This document shows positions 48,958-58,471 of a stretch of 64,000 bases of DNA, piece after piece. The notes beneath the pieces are model-generated. The model did not search any database. It saw only the letters and a list, made by a program, of their open reading frames with translations, and was not told the DNA's origin. The DNA is from Streptomyces aquilus. GTDB taxonomy: Bacteria > Actinomycetota > Actinomycetes > Streptomycetales > Streptomycetaceae. Positions within the stretch are counted from its first letter, which is position 1, and each line of letters starts with the position of its first letter. The position numbers were made by a program, and so were the translations under genes. The DNA is taken from the NCBI RefSeq assembly GCF_003955715.1, contig NZ_CP034463.1, positions 5,084,001-5,148,000 of the forward strand, given 5' to 3'.

Positions 48958-49931
48958 CCGCGACCACACCGGCCGCCGCCCCGGCGCCCGCCACGGTAAG
49001 ACCCGCCCCCACCGGGCGCACGGTGCTGCGCCTGCACCGCGGCGCGCTGATCGTCTGGCTGGTCGTCGTGGCCGCCGCCGCGGGCAGCCTGCTGTGGGCG
49101 TACGGTCCCGGCGCCACCGAGATCTATGCCAACTGGCGGCGGGGGTGCCCCGACGACATCGACGCCTGCACGTGGGACACCACGATCAACGGCTACTACC
49201 GGGCCGTACGCCTTCCCGAGCTGGCGCTCTCCTGGCTGTGCCTGCCCGTCGCCGCCTGGGCCGGGGCCGCGCTGACCGGCCGCGAGATGGAGAACGGCAC
49301 CGCGAAGCTGGCCTGGACGCAGTCCGTGAGCCCGGCCCGCTGGCTGGTCGGCAAGCTCGCCGTGCCGGCCGCCGTCCTCACTGCGGGCACGACCGTGCTG
49401 GTGCTGGTGCACCGCCTGACCTTCGAGGCGAACCCGTTCCCGGTGTACCTGACCTGGTCGGAGCGGGAGGTCTTCGTCGCCAACGGCTCCGTCGCCCTCG
49501 CCCTGCCCCTGTGCGCCCTCGCCCTCGGCGCGCTCACCGGCCTGCTGCTGCGCCGCACCCTGCCCGCGCTCGCCCTCGGCACCGCGGTCACCTGGGGCGT
49601 CGTCCGCCTCACCGCCCTGGTGACCCCCGACCTGTGGCCGTGGAAGACCGCCACCGCGTCCCTGGAGTCCGAGTGGCCCGCCACGGCCGGCGACGTCCCG
49701 TTCGGCGACCAGGGCATGCTGACCGACACGGGAGCCCGCATCCCCTACCCGAACTGCGGCGACGACTTCGAGCAGTGCATGGCCGACCACCACGCGGTCG
49801 CCTTCTACGCCGACTACCACCCCGCCTCCCACTTCTGGCCCCTCCAGCTCGTCGAGACCGGCATCCTCCTGGGCGTCGCCGCCGCGGCCGTCGCCACCGC
49901 GTTCTGGCTGCTGCGCCGCCGTACCGCCTGA
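48954..49931 (+). CDS. ABC permease 3 of a paralogous trio
   Basis: 325 residues with about six membrane helices: ALTGREMENGTAKLAWTQSV and YHPASHFWPLQLVET. Cys pairs RGCPDDIDACTW and YPNCGDDFEQCMAD stand at the same places as in permease 1. Ends in LLRRRTA. Last gene of the operon; a strong hairpin follows at 49966. Confidence 0.85.
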   Translation: MTATTPAAAPAPATVRPAPTGRTVLRLHRGALIVWLVVVAAAAGSLLWAYGPGATEIYANWRRGCPDDIDACTWDTTINGYYRAVRLPELALSWLCLPVAAWAGAALTGREMENGTAKLAWTQSVSPARWLVGKLAVPAAVLTAGTTVLVLVHRLTFEANPFPVYLTWSEREVFVANGSVALALPLCALALGALTGLLLRRTLPALALGTAVTWGVVRLTALVTPDLWPWKTATASLESEWPATAGDVPFGDQGMLTDTGARIPYPNCGDDFEQCMADHHAVAFYADYHPASHFWPLQLVETGILLGVAAAAVATAFWLLRRRTA

Positions 49932-49965
49932 CATCCGGGCCGGGACGGGCCACGGGCCACGACTT

Positions 49966-50010
49966 CCGGGCCGCACGTCCTCCCACGGGGGTGGGGGACG
50001 TGCGGCCCGG
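49966..50010 (+). terminator. Hairpin terminator of the three-permease operon
   Basis: CCGGGCCGCACGTCC and GGACGTGCGGCCCGG make a perfect 15-bp stem with a 15-base loop, 34 bases after the last permease stop. Confidence 0.85.
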
Positions 50011-50099
50011 ACCCGTGGACGCCCGGGAGCCGTCCCGCGATATCCCGCACGCCATGTCTCCGTAACCATTGGTTCAGACGGGCTTGCGACGCTCGGCGA

Positions 50100-52472
50100 A
50101 TGAAGCCCGCCGTGCCAGAGCCTTCGCCGCCCTCCGGGGGGTCCGCGGGGAACGGGGACCTCCGCCTCGCCGCCGCGCTCCCGCCCGCGCTGTCCGACGC
50201 GCCCGTATCGCCCATGGCGCGGAACAATGGGTCCATGAGCCAGCCCAACGCCCAGGCGTCCGCACAGGTCCAGCACGCGCAGCCCTCCGTGGGCTCCATA
50301 GCCGCACACCGCCCGCACACCGTCGCGGCGGTCGTCTCGGATCTGGAACCCGACATCGACGCCGACCTCGACGCGTACGAGGAGGCCCCGTACGACGGCG
50401 TCGAGCTTCCGCAGGGTCGTTTCCTCGACCGGGAACGCAGCTGGCTCGCGTTCAACGAGCGCGTCCTGGAACTCGCCGAGGACCCGAACACCCCGCTGCT
50501 CGAACGGGCGAACTTCCTCGCCATCTTCGCCAGCAACCTGGACGAGTTCTTCATGGTCCGGGTGGCCGGACTCAAGCGCCGTATCGCCACCGGCGTCGCC
50601 ACCCGTTCGGCCTCCGGTCTCCAGCCGCGCGAGGTGCTGGAGATGATCTGGGCCCGCTCCCGCGAGCTGATGGCCCGGCACGCCGCCTGCTACCACGAGG
50701 ACGTCGCCCCCGCACTCGCGGAGGAGGGCATCCACCTGGTCCGCTGGAACGAGCTCCAGGAGAAGGAGCAGGCTCGCCTCTTCACCCTGTTCCGGCACCA
50801 GATCTTCCCGGTCCTGACCCCGCTGGCGGTCGACCCGGCGCACCCCTTCCCGTACATCTCGGGTCTCTCCCTGAACCTCGCGGTCGTCGTACGCAACCCC
50901 GTCACCGGCCACCGCCACTTCGCCCGCGTCAAGGTCCCGCCGCTGCTGTCCCGCTTCCTGGAGAGCTCCCCCGGCCGTTACGTCCCCATCGAGGACGTCA
51001 TCGCGGCCCACCTGGAGGAGCTGTTCCCGGGCATGGAGGTGCTGGAGCACCACGCCTTCCGCCTCACCAGGAACGAGGACCTGGAGGTCGAGGAGGACGA
51101 CGCCGAGAACCTGCTCCAGGCCCTGGAGAAGGAGCTCATGCGGCGCCGCTTCGGCCCGCCGGTGCGCCTGGAGGTCGAGGAGTCCATCGACCGCGAGGTG
51201 CTCGACCTGCTCGTGCGCGAGCTGAAGATCTCCGAGGCCGAGGTGTATCCCCTCCCCGGCCCCCTGGACCTCACCGGCCTCTTCCGCATCGCCTCGCTCG
51301 ACCGCCCCGAGCTCAAGTACAAGAAGTTCATCGCCGGCGTCCACCGCGACCTGGCCGAGGTCGAGTCGGCGTCCGCGCCGGACATCTTCGCGGCCCTGCG
51401 CGCCCGCGACGTCCTCCTGCACCACCCGTACGACAGCTTCTCCACCTCCGTGCAGGCCTTCCTCCAGCAGGCGGCCGACGACCCGGACGTCCTCGCCATC
51501 AAGCAGACCCTGTACCGGACCTCGGGCGACTCCCCCATAGTCGACGCCCTCATCGACGCCGCCGAGGCCGGCAAGCAGGTCCTCGTCCTGGTCGAGATCA
51601 AGGCCCGCTTCGACGAGCACGCCAACATCAAGTGGGCGCGCAAGCTGGAGGAGGCGGGCTGCCATGTGGTGTACGGCCTCGTCGGTCTGAAGACCCACTG
51701 CAAGCTGTCCCTGGTGGTCCGTCAGGAGGGCGACACGCTCCGGCGGTACAGCCACGTCGGCACCGGCAACTACCACCCGAAGACGGCCCGCCTGTACGAA
51801 GACCTCGGCCTGCTCACCGCCGACCCCCAGGTCGGCGCGGACCTCTCCGACCTCTTCAACCGCCTCTCCGGCTACTCCCGCCGCGAGACGTACCGCCGCC
51901 TCCTGGTCGCCCCCAAGTCCCTGCGCGACGGCCTGATCTCCCGGGTGAACAAGGAGGTCCAGCACCACCGCGCGGGCCGCCCGGCGTTCATCCGCATCAA
52001 GGTCAACTCGATGGTCGACGAGGCGCTCATCGACTCGCTCTACCGGGCCTCCCAGGCGGGCGTGCCGGTCGACGTCTGGGTGCGCGGCATCTGCGCGATC
52101 CGCCCGGGCGTGGAAGGCCTGTCGGACAACATCAGGGTCCGCTCGATCCTCGGCCGCTTCCTCGAACACTCCCGGGTCTTCGCCTTCGGCAACGGCGGCG
52201 AGCCCGAGGTGTGGATCGGCAGCGCCGACATGATGCACCGCAATCTCGACCGCCGTATCGAGGCGCTGGTCCGGGTCACCGACCCGGCCCACCGCGCATC
52301 CCTCAACCGCCTTCTGGAAACGGGCATGTCCGACACCACCTCCTCCTGGCACCTGGGCCCGGACGGCGACTGGGAGCGGCACGCCACCGACGCGGACGGC
52401 CAGCCCCTGCGCAACATCCAGGAGATGCTCATAGACGCCCGGAGGCGCCGGCGTGGCACAGCAACACCTTGA
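50100..52472 (+). CDS. ppk: Polyphosphate kinase 1
   Basis: Up to 790 residues. After a disordered N-terminus come the N domain ([20 protein letters not shown]), the H domain and the two PLD-like catalytic domains. The phosphorylated His is in [13 protein letters not shown] (His533 in this numbering). [21 protein letters not shown] and [19 protein letters not shown] complete the site. It reversibly makes polyphosphate from ATP. The start is uncertain: ATG 50100 has a poor ribosome-binding site, and ATG 50217 or 50235 would remove a low-complexity tail. It overlaps the CHAD gene by 20 bases. Confidence 0.93.
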   Translation: MKPAVPEPSPPSGGSAGNGDLRLAAALPPALSDAPVSPMARNNGSMSQPNAQASAQVQHAQPSVGSIAAHRPHTVAAVVSDLEPDIDADLDAYEEAPYDGVELPQGRFLDRERSWLAFNERVLELAEDPNTPLLERANFLAIFASNLDEFFMVRVAGLKRRIATGVATRSASGLQPREVLEMIWARSRELMARHAACYHEDVAPALAEEGIHLVRWNELQEKEQARLFTLFRHQIFPVLTPLAVDPAHPFPYISGLSLNLAVVVRNPVTGHRHFARVKVPPLLSRFLESSPGRYVPIEDVIAAHLEELFPGMEVLEHHAFRLTRNEDLEVEEDDAENLLQALEKELMRRRFGPPVRLEVEESIDREVLDLLVRELKISEAEVYPLPGPLDLTGLFRIASLDRPELKYKKFIAGVHRDLAEVESASAPDIFAALRARDVLLHHPYDSFSTSVQAFLQQAADDPDVLAIKQTLYRTSGDSPIVDALIDAAEAGKQVLVLVEIKARFDEHANIKWARKLEEAGCHVVYGLVGLKTHCKLSLVVRQEGDTLRRYSHVGTGNYHPKTARLYEDLGLLTADPQVGADLSDLFNRLSGYSRRETYRRLLVAPKSLRDGLISRVNKEVQHHRAGRPAFIRIKVNSMVDEALIDSLYRASQAGVPVDVWVRGICAIRPGVEGLSDNIRVRSILGRFLEHSRVFAFGNGGEPEVWIGSADMMHRNLDRRIEALVRVTDPAHRASLNRLLETGMSDTTSSWHLGPDGDWERHATDADGQPLRNIQEMLIDARRRRRGTATP

Positions 52473-53538
52473 ACCGACGGACGCCACGGCCGGGGCGGCC
52501 ACGGCGGACGCCCTCGCGGGCTACCTCCGCGCCCAGGCCACGGAGTTCCTCCGAGCCCTGCGCCAGCACCGCGAGAACGGCGGTGCGGCGGCGGGCGGCT
52601 CGGAGGCGTCCGTCGACGCGGCCCGGGCCCTGCGCCGCTCGGCCCGCCGCATCAGCGCCAGCCTCCACACCTTCCGCCCCCTCCTGGACCCGGACTGGTC
52701 GGAGCGCATCCGCCCCGAACTGGCCTGGCTGTCCGGCACGTTGGCGCTGGAACACGCGTACGAGGCAAGACTGGAACGCCTGTTGCTGGCCCTGCACAGG
52801 CTGTCGGGCGCGATGCTGCCGGTTCAGTCCGGCGGAGCCGCCGCGGCCAGTCGTGCCGCTGGGGCGGCACCAGCCGGCGCTGCGAGCGGAAACCCCGGTA
52901 CGCCCACCCCGGACCGCGGCAACCTGACCGTGGGCGCGGCGAAGGCAGGCGCCCTCCTGGACCGCCAGCTCACCCTCGCCCGCACTCGGGCCCACAGCAC
53001 CGCCCTCCAGGCCCTGGGTTCCAGCCGCTTCCACGCGGTCGCCGACAACATCGCCGTCCTGGCCAGCGAAGTCCCCCTGTCCCAGACCGCCGCCACCACC
53101 CCGCTCCTTCCCCTCGCCGCCGCAGCCGAGGACCGCCTCAACGACGCCGTCACCGCCCTCCCCCTGGTCACCGCGGGCCACCCCTACAACGCCGAGGCCC
53201 TCGTTCACGGCCTCTCCCCGGACCCGTCCCCCCACCCCCAGGACGCCCCCTGGCACCAGGTCCGCCTGCTGCTGCGCCTGCACCGTTACGCCCGCGAGGT
53301 CCTCCACAACGCCGAGATCGTCGACGTACGCCTGCTCGCGGCCGGCGAAGCGCTGGACCGCCACCGCGACGCGTCCGAGGCGGCGGCCGCCGCGGCACAG
53401 GCGGCGCGCACCCCGCGTATCGCCCCGGCCACCGCGTACGCCCTCGGCGTGCTCCACGCCGACCAGCGCCACGAGGTGGAGGCCGCGAGATTCGCCTTCC
53501 AGCGGGCCTGGCAGAAGGAAACAGTCAGCACCCCCTAG
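52453..53538 (+). CDS. CHAD-domain protein (polyphosphate-binding type)
   Basis: 361 residues, almost all helical, with the CHAD pattern of conserved Arg/His/Lys: [25 protein letters not shown] in the first half and [21 protein letters not shown] in the second. A long Ala/Gly/Pro linker joins the halves. CHAD proteins bind polyphosphate granules. It overlaps ppk by 20 bases (start GTG 52453), which makes a role in polyphosphate binding or localisation likely. Confidence 0.85.
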   Translation: MAQQHLEPTDATAGAATADALAGYLRAQATEFLRALRQHRENGGAAAGGSEASVDAARALRRSARRISASLHTFRPLLDPDWSERIRPELAWLSGTLALEHAYEARLERLLLALHRLSGAMLPVQSGGAAAASRAAGAAPAGAASGNPGTPTPDRGNLTVGAAKAGALLDRQLTLARTRAHSTALQALGSSRFHAVADNIAVLASEVPLSQTAATTPLLPLAAAAEDRLNDAVTALPLVTAGHPYNAEALVHGLSPDPSPHPQDAPWHQVRLLLRLHRYAREVLHNAEIVDVRLLAAGEALDRHRDASEAAAAAAQAARTPRIAPATAYALGVLHADQRHEVEAARFAFQRAWQKETVSTP

Positions 53539-53580
53539 CCGAGACGACCGAGACAGCCGAGAAGGAACGGTGAGCGCCCC

Positions 53581-54003
53581 GTGAGCTCTCCCGACACGAC
53601 CACCGTCCACGCGGCCGGCTGCGTTCTGTGGCGCCGCTCCCCCATCGACGGCGAGCTGGAGATCTGCCTCGTCCACCGGCCGAAATACGACGACTGGTCG
53701 CACCCGAAGGGCAAGCTGAAGCGCGGCGAGGACGCGCTCGCCGGCGCGCTGCGCGAGGTGGCGGAGGAGACCGGTTACGAGGCGACCCCGGGCACCAGGC
53801 TGTCCACCGTCCGCTATCTGGCGAACGGCCGCCCCAAGCAGGTCCAGTACTGGGCGGCGGAGGCCACGGCCGGGGCGTTCACCCCGAACACCGAGGTGGA
53901 CCGCATCCTCTGGCTTCCTCCGACGGCGGCCCGCAACCGTCTGACCCAGCAGCGGGACCGCGCGCTGATCGACGAGCTCCTGGCGGCACTGCATCTCGCA
54001 TGA
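53581..54003 (+). CDS. NUDIX hydrolase (MutT-like)
   Basis: 140 residues. The NUDIX box G-x5-E-x7-REUxEE-x-GU is complete: GKLKRGEDALAGALREVAEE then TGYE (about 43-65). Sequence DWSHPKGKLK before it matches the N-terminal domain of mycobacterial MutT1, which hydrolyses 8-oxo-dGTP or dinucleoside polyphosphates; a separate histidine phosphatase domain is absent here. The GTG start at 53581 is 42 bases after the CHAD gene. Placed in a ppk-CHAD-NUDIX operon, it may act on diadenosine or inositol polyphosphates. Confidence 0.88.
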   Translation: MSSPDTTTVHAAGCVLWRRSPIDGELEICLVHRPKYDDWSHPKGKLKRGEDALAGALREVAEETGYEATPGTRLSTVRYLANGRPKQVQYWAAEATAGAFTPNTEVDRILWLPPTAARNRLTQQRDRALIDELLAALHLA

Positions 54004-54061
54004 GGCCGGTGCGCCCCGTGGAATGCAACCGTTCCGTGACCTAACCGCACCTTTCGCAGGG

Positions 54062-54105
54062 GTTCACTCTCCGTTCATTTCCGCCAGTCGGCGCCTTCAC
54101 CTGAT
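54062..54105 (+). promoter_or_regulatory. PHO boxes of the pst operon
   Basis: GTTCACTCTCC and GTTCATTTCCG are two contiguous 11-base direct repeats of the Streptomyces PHO-box type (GTTCACC core). Weaker units CCAGTCGGCGC and CTTCACCTGAT continue the phase to 54105. PhoP binds such repeats to activate pstS under phosphate limitation. The site is 128 bases before the pstS GTG. Confidence 0.88.
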
Positions 54106-54232
54106 CTGCCTAATTTCGGCCTTACGCGGTGCGGACCGCGCCTCGCGGGAACACCTCGACGACGCATCCGCGCCACCCAGTCTTCGCACGCCGCCGAATT
54201 CAGGACGGCGGCTCTCGGAAGGAACTCCCTCA

Positions 54233-55360
54233 GTGAAGCTTCAGCGCAAGAACCGGCGGGCTCTCGCTCTCGGCGCGTTCGCCGTCTCCGGCGCCCTGGC
54301 CCTCACGGCGTGCGGCTCGGACGACACCGGCAACAGCAACGGCGGCGACTCCTCCGCCAGCGCTCAGGCCGGCAACATCAAGTGCGACGACGCCAAGGGT
54401 CAGCTGCTCGCCGACGGCTCCTCCGCGCAGAAGAACGCGATCGACACCTGGGTGAAGTCGTTCACCGCGGCCTGCTCCGGTGTGCAGATCAACTACAAGG
54501 GCTCCGGCTCCGGCGCCGGTGTCACCGCCTTCACGCAGGGCCAGGTGGCCTTCGCCGGTTCCGACTCGGCGCTGAAGCCCGAAGAGGTCACCGCCTCCAA
54601 GTCCGTCTGCAAGGGCGGCCAGGGCATCGACCTGCCGATGGTCGGCGGCCCGATCGCGGTCGGCTTCAACGTCCCCGGCGTCGACAAGCTCGTCCTCAAC
54701 GCCGAGACCATCGCCAAGATCTTCGACAGCAAGATCACCAACTGGAACGACGCGGCGATCAAGAAGCTGAACCCCGACGCCAAGCTCCCCGACCTGAAGA
54801 TCCAGGCGTTCCACCGCTCGGACGAGTCCGGCACCACGGACAACTTCACCAAGTACCTGATCGCCGCCTCCCCGGCGAACTGGAAGTACTCGGGCGGCAA
54901 GGCCTGGCAGGCCAAGGGCGGCCAGTCGGCGTCCGGCTCCTCCGGTGTCGCCCAGCAGGTCAAGCAGACCTCCGGCGCCATCTCCTACATGGAGCTGTCG
55001 TACGCCAAGGACGGCATCGTCCCGGTCACCGTCGACACCGGCGCCTCCGCCCCGGTCGAGGCCACCGTCGAGAACGCCACCAAGGCCATCGCCGCCGCCA
55101 AGGTCGTCGGCACGGGCAAGGACCTCTCGCTGGAGCTGGACCGCGCGACCAAGGCCGAGGGCGCCTACCCGATCACCCTGGTCACGTACGAGATCGTCTG
55201 CGACAAGGGCAACAAGGCCGACACCCTGCCCGCCACGAAGGCGTTCCTGCGGTACATCGCCTCCGAGGACGGCCAGGGCCAGCTCTCCGCGGCCGGCTAC
55301 GCCCCGATCCCCGACGACATCATCGCCAAGGTCCGCACCACCATCGAGGGCCTGAGCTGA
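54233..55360 (+). CDS. pstS: PstS, phosphate-binding lipoprotein
   Basis: 375 residues. A lipoprotein signal with lipobox LTAC (Cys27) leads to a Ser/Gly/Asn linker and the PstS fold. Phosphate-binding residues are in LLADGSSAQ, SGSGAGVTAF, FAGSDSALKP and FHRSDESGTTDNFTKYL. The start is GTG 54233 after GGAAGGAA. It is the receptor of the high-affinity PstSCAB importer, the first gene of the operon, and is strongly expressed at low phosphate. Confidence 0.95.
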   Translation: MKLQRKNRRALALGAFAVSGALALTACGSDDTGNSNGGDSSASAQAGNIKCDDAKGQLLADGSSAQKNAIDTWVKSFTAACSGVQINYKGSGSGAGVTAFTQGQVAFAGSDSALKPEEVTASKSVCKGGQGIDLPMVGGPIAVGFNVPGVDKLVLNAETIAKIFDSKITNWNDAAIKKLNPDAKLPDLKIQAFHRSDESGTTDNFTKYLIAASPANWKYSGGKAWQAKGGQSASGSSGVAQQVKQTSGAISYMELSYAKDGIVPVTVDTGASAPVEATVENATKAIAAAKVVGTGKDLSLELDRATKAEGAYPITLVTYEIVCDKGNKADTLPATKAFLRYIASEDGQGQLSAAGYAPIPDDIIAKVRTTIEGLS

Positions 55361-55367
55361 TCTGAGC

Positions 55368-55402
55368 GTGCGGCCCGTCCCCTCGCCGGGGCCGGGCCGC
55401 AC
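55368..55402 (+). promoter_or_regulatory. Stem-loop between pstS and pstC
   Basis: GTGCGGCCCG and CGGGCCGCAC form a 10-bp stem around 15 bases, starting 7 bases past the pstS stop within a 104-base gap. Such hairpins partly terminate transcription or stabilise the pstS message, giving more binding protein than permease. Confidence 0.75.
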
Positions 55403-55464
55403 CGTCCGGTGCACCGCCGCCAGGAGCCGCACACACCGTGCGTCTCCGCAGACCGGAGAACCCG

Positions 55465-56469
55465 ATGGACACCACACAGATAACCGACACACCTCCCCCC
55501 GCAGCCCAGCCCACCGAGACCGAGCAGAAGCGCGCCGCCCGCGGCGCCACCCGCCCCGGAGACCGGATCTTCCTCGGCTTCTCCCGCGGCTCGGGCATCT
55601 TCCTGCTGGTGATCATGGCCGCGATCGCGGTCTTCCTCACCTACCGCGCGTCCCTCGCCATCAGCAAGGACCACGGCAACTTCCTGACCACGTTCGAATG
55701 GAACACGGGCCTCCAGGAGCCGGTCTTCGGCATCGCGGTCCTGGCGTTCGGCACGATCGTCTCCTCGATCGTCGCCATGGCCATCGCGGTCCCGATCGCC
55801 GTCGCCATCGCCCTGTTCCTCACGCACTACGCCCCGCGCAAGCTGAGCGGTCCCATCGCCTATGTGATCGACCTGCTCGCCGCCGTGCCGTCCATCGTGT
55901 ACGGCCTGTGGGGCGCCCTGGTCCTCGTACCGCACATGAACGGCCTGTTCGGCTGGCTGGACGACTACCTCGGCTGGACCGGCATCTTCTCCTGGCAGGG
56001 CGGCGCGCCCCGCTCGATGCTGACCGTCGGCATCCTGCTCGCGATCATGATCCTGCCGATCATCACCAACGTCAGCCGTGAGGTCTTCCGGCAGACGCCG
56101 CGGATGAACGAGGAGGCGGCCCTGGCGCTCGGCGCCACCCGCTGGGAGGTCATCCGCATGGCGGTGATCCCCTTCGGCCGCTCCGGCGTGATCTCCGCCT
56201 CGATGCTCGGCCTCGGCCGCGCGCTCGGCGAGACGATGGCCGTGGCCACCGTGCTCTCCCCGACCTTCGACATCCAGGCCAGCCTGCTCGACCCGGGCGG
56301 CGGCACCTTCGCGCAGAACATCGCCAGCAAGTTCGGCGAGGCCACCGAGTTCGGCCGGGACGCGCTGATCGCCTCCGGTCTGGTCCTGTTCGTCATCACG
56401 CTGCTGGTCAACGGCGCGGCCCGGGCGATCATCGCCCGCCGCGCGGAGTACTCGGGGGCCAACGCATGA
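55465..56469 (+). CDS. pstC: PstC, phosphate ABC permease
   Basis: 334 residues with six membrane helices after a disordered N-terminus. The EAA-type loop that contacts PstB is in [42 protein letters not shown] and [14 protein letters not shown] are PstC signatures. ATG 55465 is chosen because GGAGAACCCG precedes it; its stop overlaps pstA (ATGA). Confidence 0.94.
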   Translation: MDTTQITDTPPPAAQPTETEQKRAARGATRPGDRIFLGFSRGSGIFLLVIMAAIAVFLTYRASLAISKDHGNFLTTFEWNTGLQEPVFGIAVLAFGTIVSSIVAMAIAVPIAVAIALFLTHYAPRKLSGPIAYVIDLLAAVPSIVYGLWGALVLVPHMNGLFGWLDDYLGWTGIFSWQGGAPRSMLTVGILLAIMILPIITNVSREVFRQTPRMNEEAALALGATRWEVIRMAVIPFGRSGVISASMLGLGRALGETMAVATVLSPTFDIQASLLDPGGGTFAQNIASKFGEATEFGRDALIASGLVLFVITLLVNGAARAIIARRAEYSGANA

Positions 56470-57512
56470 GCACCGCAACCGTCAGCACCCTCAAGGGCGC
56501 CCGCCTGCCCAAGTGGTCCCCGTACGCCATCGCGGGCGGCTCGGTCGGCCTCGCGATCGCCATCGGCCTGGGCGCCGGCCTCGACAGCCACGTGCAGTGG
56601 GGCCTGATCGCCGCGATCCTCTTCGTCGTCGGGACCTACGGCATCGCCGCCCGCGTCGAGGGCAAGCGCCAGGCCAAGGACCGGATCGCCACCTCGCTGG
56701 TCTGGGTCGCCTTCCTGCTCGCCGTGGTCCCGCTGGTCTCCCTGGTCTGGGTGACCGTCGTACGCGGTGTGAAGGTCCTCGACCTCTACTTCCTGACCCA
56801 CTCCATGGGTGTGGTCGCCGACACCGAGCCCGGCGGCGGTATCTACCACGCCATCATCGGCAGCCTGGAGCAGGTCGGCCTCGCCACCCTGATCGCCGCG
56901 CCGGTCGGTGTGCTCACCGCGATCTACCTGGTCGAGTACGGGCGGGGCAAGCTCTCCAAGGCCATCACGTTCTTCGTGGACGTCATGACCGGTATCCCGT
57001 CGATCGTCGCGGGTCTGTTCATCCTCAGCCTCATGCTCCAGTTCGACATGCAGCCCTTCGGCTTCGCCGGCTCGCTGGCCCTGGCCATCCTGATGATGCC
57101 GGTGGTCGTCCGCTCCACCGAGGAGATGCTCAAGCTCGTCCCGAACGAGCTGCGCGAGGCCTCCCTCGCCCTGGGCGTCCCGAAGTGGCGCACGATCCTG
57201 AAGGTGGTCCTGCCGACCTCGATCGGCGGCATCACGACCGGCATCATGCTGGCGGTCGCCCGTATCGCGGGCGAGACGGCTCCGGTACTGCTCCTCGTGT
57301 TCGGGAACCCGTTCATCAACACCAACCCCTTCGAAGGGGCGCAGTCGTCGCTGCCGCTGTACATCTACCAGCAGTACGCGAACAGCGCGGGGTCCGGAGC
57401 GGCGTACGACCGCGCCTGGGCGGCGTCGCTGACGCTGATCGCCTTCGTGATGATCCTGAACCTGGTGGCCCGCGGCATCGCCCGCTGGAAGGCCCCGAAG
57501 ACCGGTCGCTGA
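56466..57512 (+). CDS. pstA: PstA, phosphate ABC permease
   Basis: 348 residues. After two extra N-terminal helices it has the PstA core: [33 protein letters not shown], the EAA loop [22 protein letters not shown] and [21 protein letters not shown]. Pairs with PstC. Overlaps pstC by four bases; 44 bases separate it from pstB. Confidence 0.94.
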   Translation: MSTATVSTLKGARLPKWSPYAIAGGSVGLAIAIGLGAGLDSHVQWGLIAAILFVVGTYGIAARVEGKRQAKDRIATSLVWVAFLLAVVPLVSLVWVTVVRGVKVLDLYFLTHSMGVVADTEPGGGIYHAIIGSLEQVGLATLIAAPVGVLTAIYLVEYGRGKLSKAITFFVDVMTGIPSIVAGLFILSLMLQFDMQPFGFAGSLALAILMMPVVVRSTEEMLKLVPNELREASLALGVPKWRTILKVVLPTSIGGITTGIMLAVARIAGETAPVLLLVFGNPFINTNPFEGAQSSLPLYIYQQYANSAGSGAAYDRAWAASLTLIAFVMILNLVARGIARWKAPKTGR

Positions 57513-57556
57513 CGCGGCCATACAGCGACCGACGAATCTCTGGAAGTGAAGTAGTC

Positions 57557-58333
57557 ATGGCCAAGCGAATCGACGTAAGCGGACTGACCGCCTACTACGG
57601 GTCCCACAAGGCGATCGAAGACATCTCGATGACCGTCGAGCCCCGCTCGGTGACGGCCTTCATCGGCCCCTCCGGCTGCGGCAAGTCGACGTTCCTGCGC
57701 ACCCTGAACCGGATGCACGAGGTCACCCCCGGCGGTCGCGTCGAGGGCAAGGTGATGCTGGACGACGAGGACCTGTACGGCGCCGGGATCGACCCGGTCT
57801 CCGTCCGCCGCGAGGTCGGCATGGTCTTCCAGCGTCCGAACCCGTTCCCCACGATGTCGATCTTCGACAACGTGGCGGCGGGCCTGCGGCTGAACGGCTC
57901 GTACAAGAAGTCCGAGCTCGCGGACGTCGTCGAGAAGTCCCTCAAGGGTGCGAACCTCTGGAACGAGGTCAAGGACCGCCTGAACAAGCCGGGCTCGGGC
58001 CTCTCCGGCGGTCAGCAGCAGCGCCTGTGCATCGCCCGCGCGATCGCGGTGGAGCCCAAGGTGCTGCTCATGGACGAGCCCTGCTCGGCCCTGGACCCGA
58101 TCTCCACGCTCGCGATCGAGGACCTGATCGGCGAGCTGAAGGAGCTCTTCACGATCGTCATCGTGACGCACAACATGCAGCAGGCGGCCCGTGTCTCGGA
58201 CCGCACCGCCTTCTTCAACCTGGCCGCCGTCGGCCAGCCCGGCAAGCTGATCGAGATCGACGAGACGGAGCGCATCTTCTCCAACCCGTCGGTCCAGGCG
58301 ACGGAGGACTACATCTCGGGCCGCTTCGGCTGA
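57557..58333 (+). CDS. pstB: PstB, phosphate ABC ATPase
   Basis: 258 residues. Walker A is [16 protein letters not shown], the Q-loop [16 protein letters not shown] is typical of PstB, the signature is [17 protein letters not shown], Walker B is [15 protein letters not shown], and the switch His is in [16 protein letters not shown] 57557. It completes the pstSCAB operon, and a strong bidirectional terminator follows. Confidence 0.96.
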   Translation: MAKRIDVSGLTAYYGSHKAIEDISMTVEPRSVTAFIGPSGCGKSTFLRTLNRMHEVTPGGRVEGKVMLDDEDLYGAGIDPVSVRREVGMVFQRPNPFPTMSIFDNVAAGLRLNGSYKKSELADVVEKSLKGANLWNEVKDRLNKPGSGLSGGQQQRLCIARAIAVEPKVLLMDEPCSALDPISTLAIEDLIGELKELFTIVIVTHNMQQAARVSDRTAFFNLAAVGQPGKLIEIDETERIFSNPSVQATEDYISGRFG

Positions 58334-58388
58334 TCCCCAGATCCCCTCGCGGTGCTGCATGGCGGTGCCACCGCGAGGACGAAAAAGG

Positions 58389-58418
58389 GCCCGCCCCCTG
58401 ACTCATCAGGGGGCGGGC
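58389..58418. terminator. Bidirectional terminator between pstB and pit
   Basis: GCCCGCCCCCTGA and TCAGGGGGCGGGC pair over 13 bp with loop CTCA; AAAAAG precedes and TCTTTC follows, so it can act for both convergent genes. The right arm is the first unit of a 21-base tandem repeat. Confidence 0.88.
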
Positions 58419-58468
58419 TCTTTCGTATGTGGGGCGGGCTCTTTCGTGGTCGGGGCGGGCTCTTTCCT
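58410..58468. repeat. Three-unit 21-bp tandem repeat
   Basis: GGGGCGGGCTCTTTCGT occurs at 58410-58426 and 58431-58447, and as GGGGCGGGCTCTTTCCT at 58452-58468, giving an exact 21-base period. The first unit contains part of the terminator stem, so extra units may pair alternatively with the left arm CCCGCCCC. It ends four bases before the pit stop. Confidence 0.85.
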
Positions 58469-58471
58469 GTT

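Noticed and set aside
48825..52502. A 1225-codon minus-strand open frame across permease 3 and ppk
   Set aside because: It is antisense to well-supported genes; long antisense frames are expected at high GC, and its composition (runs of Gly, Val, Arg, Asp, Gln) is typical of such shadows.
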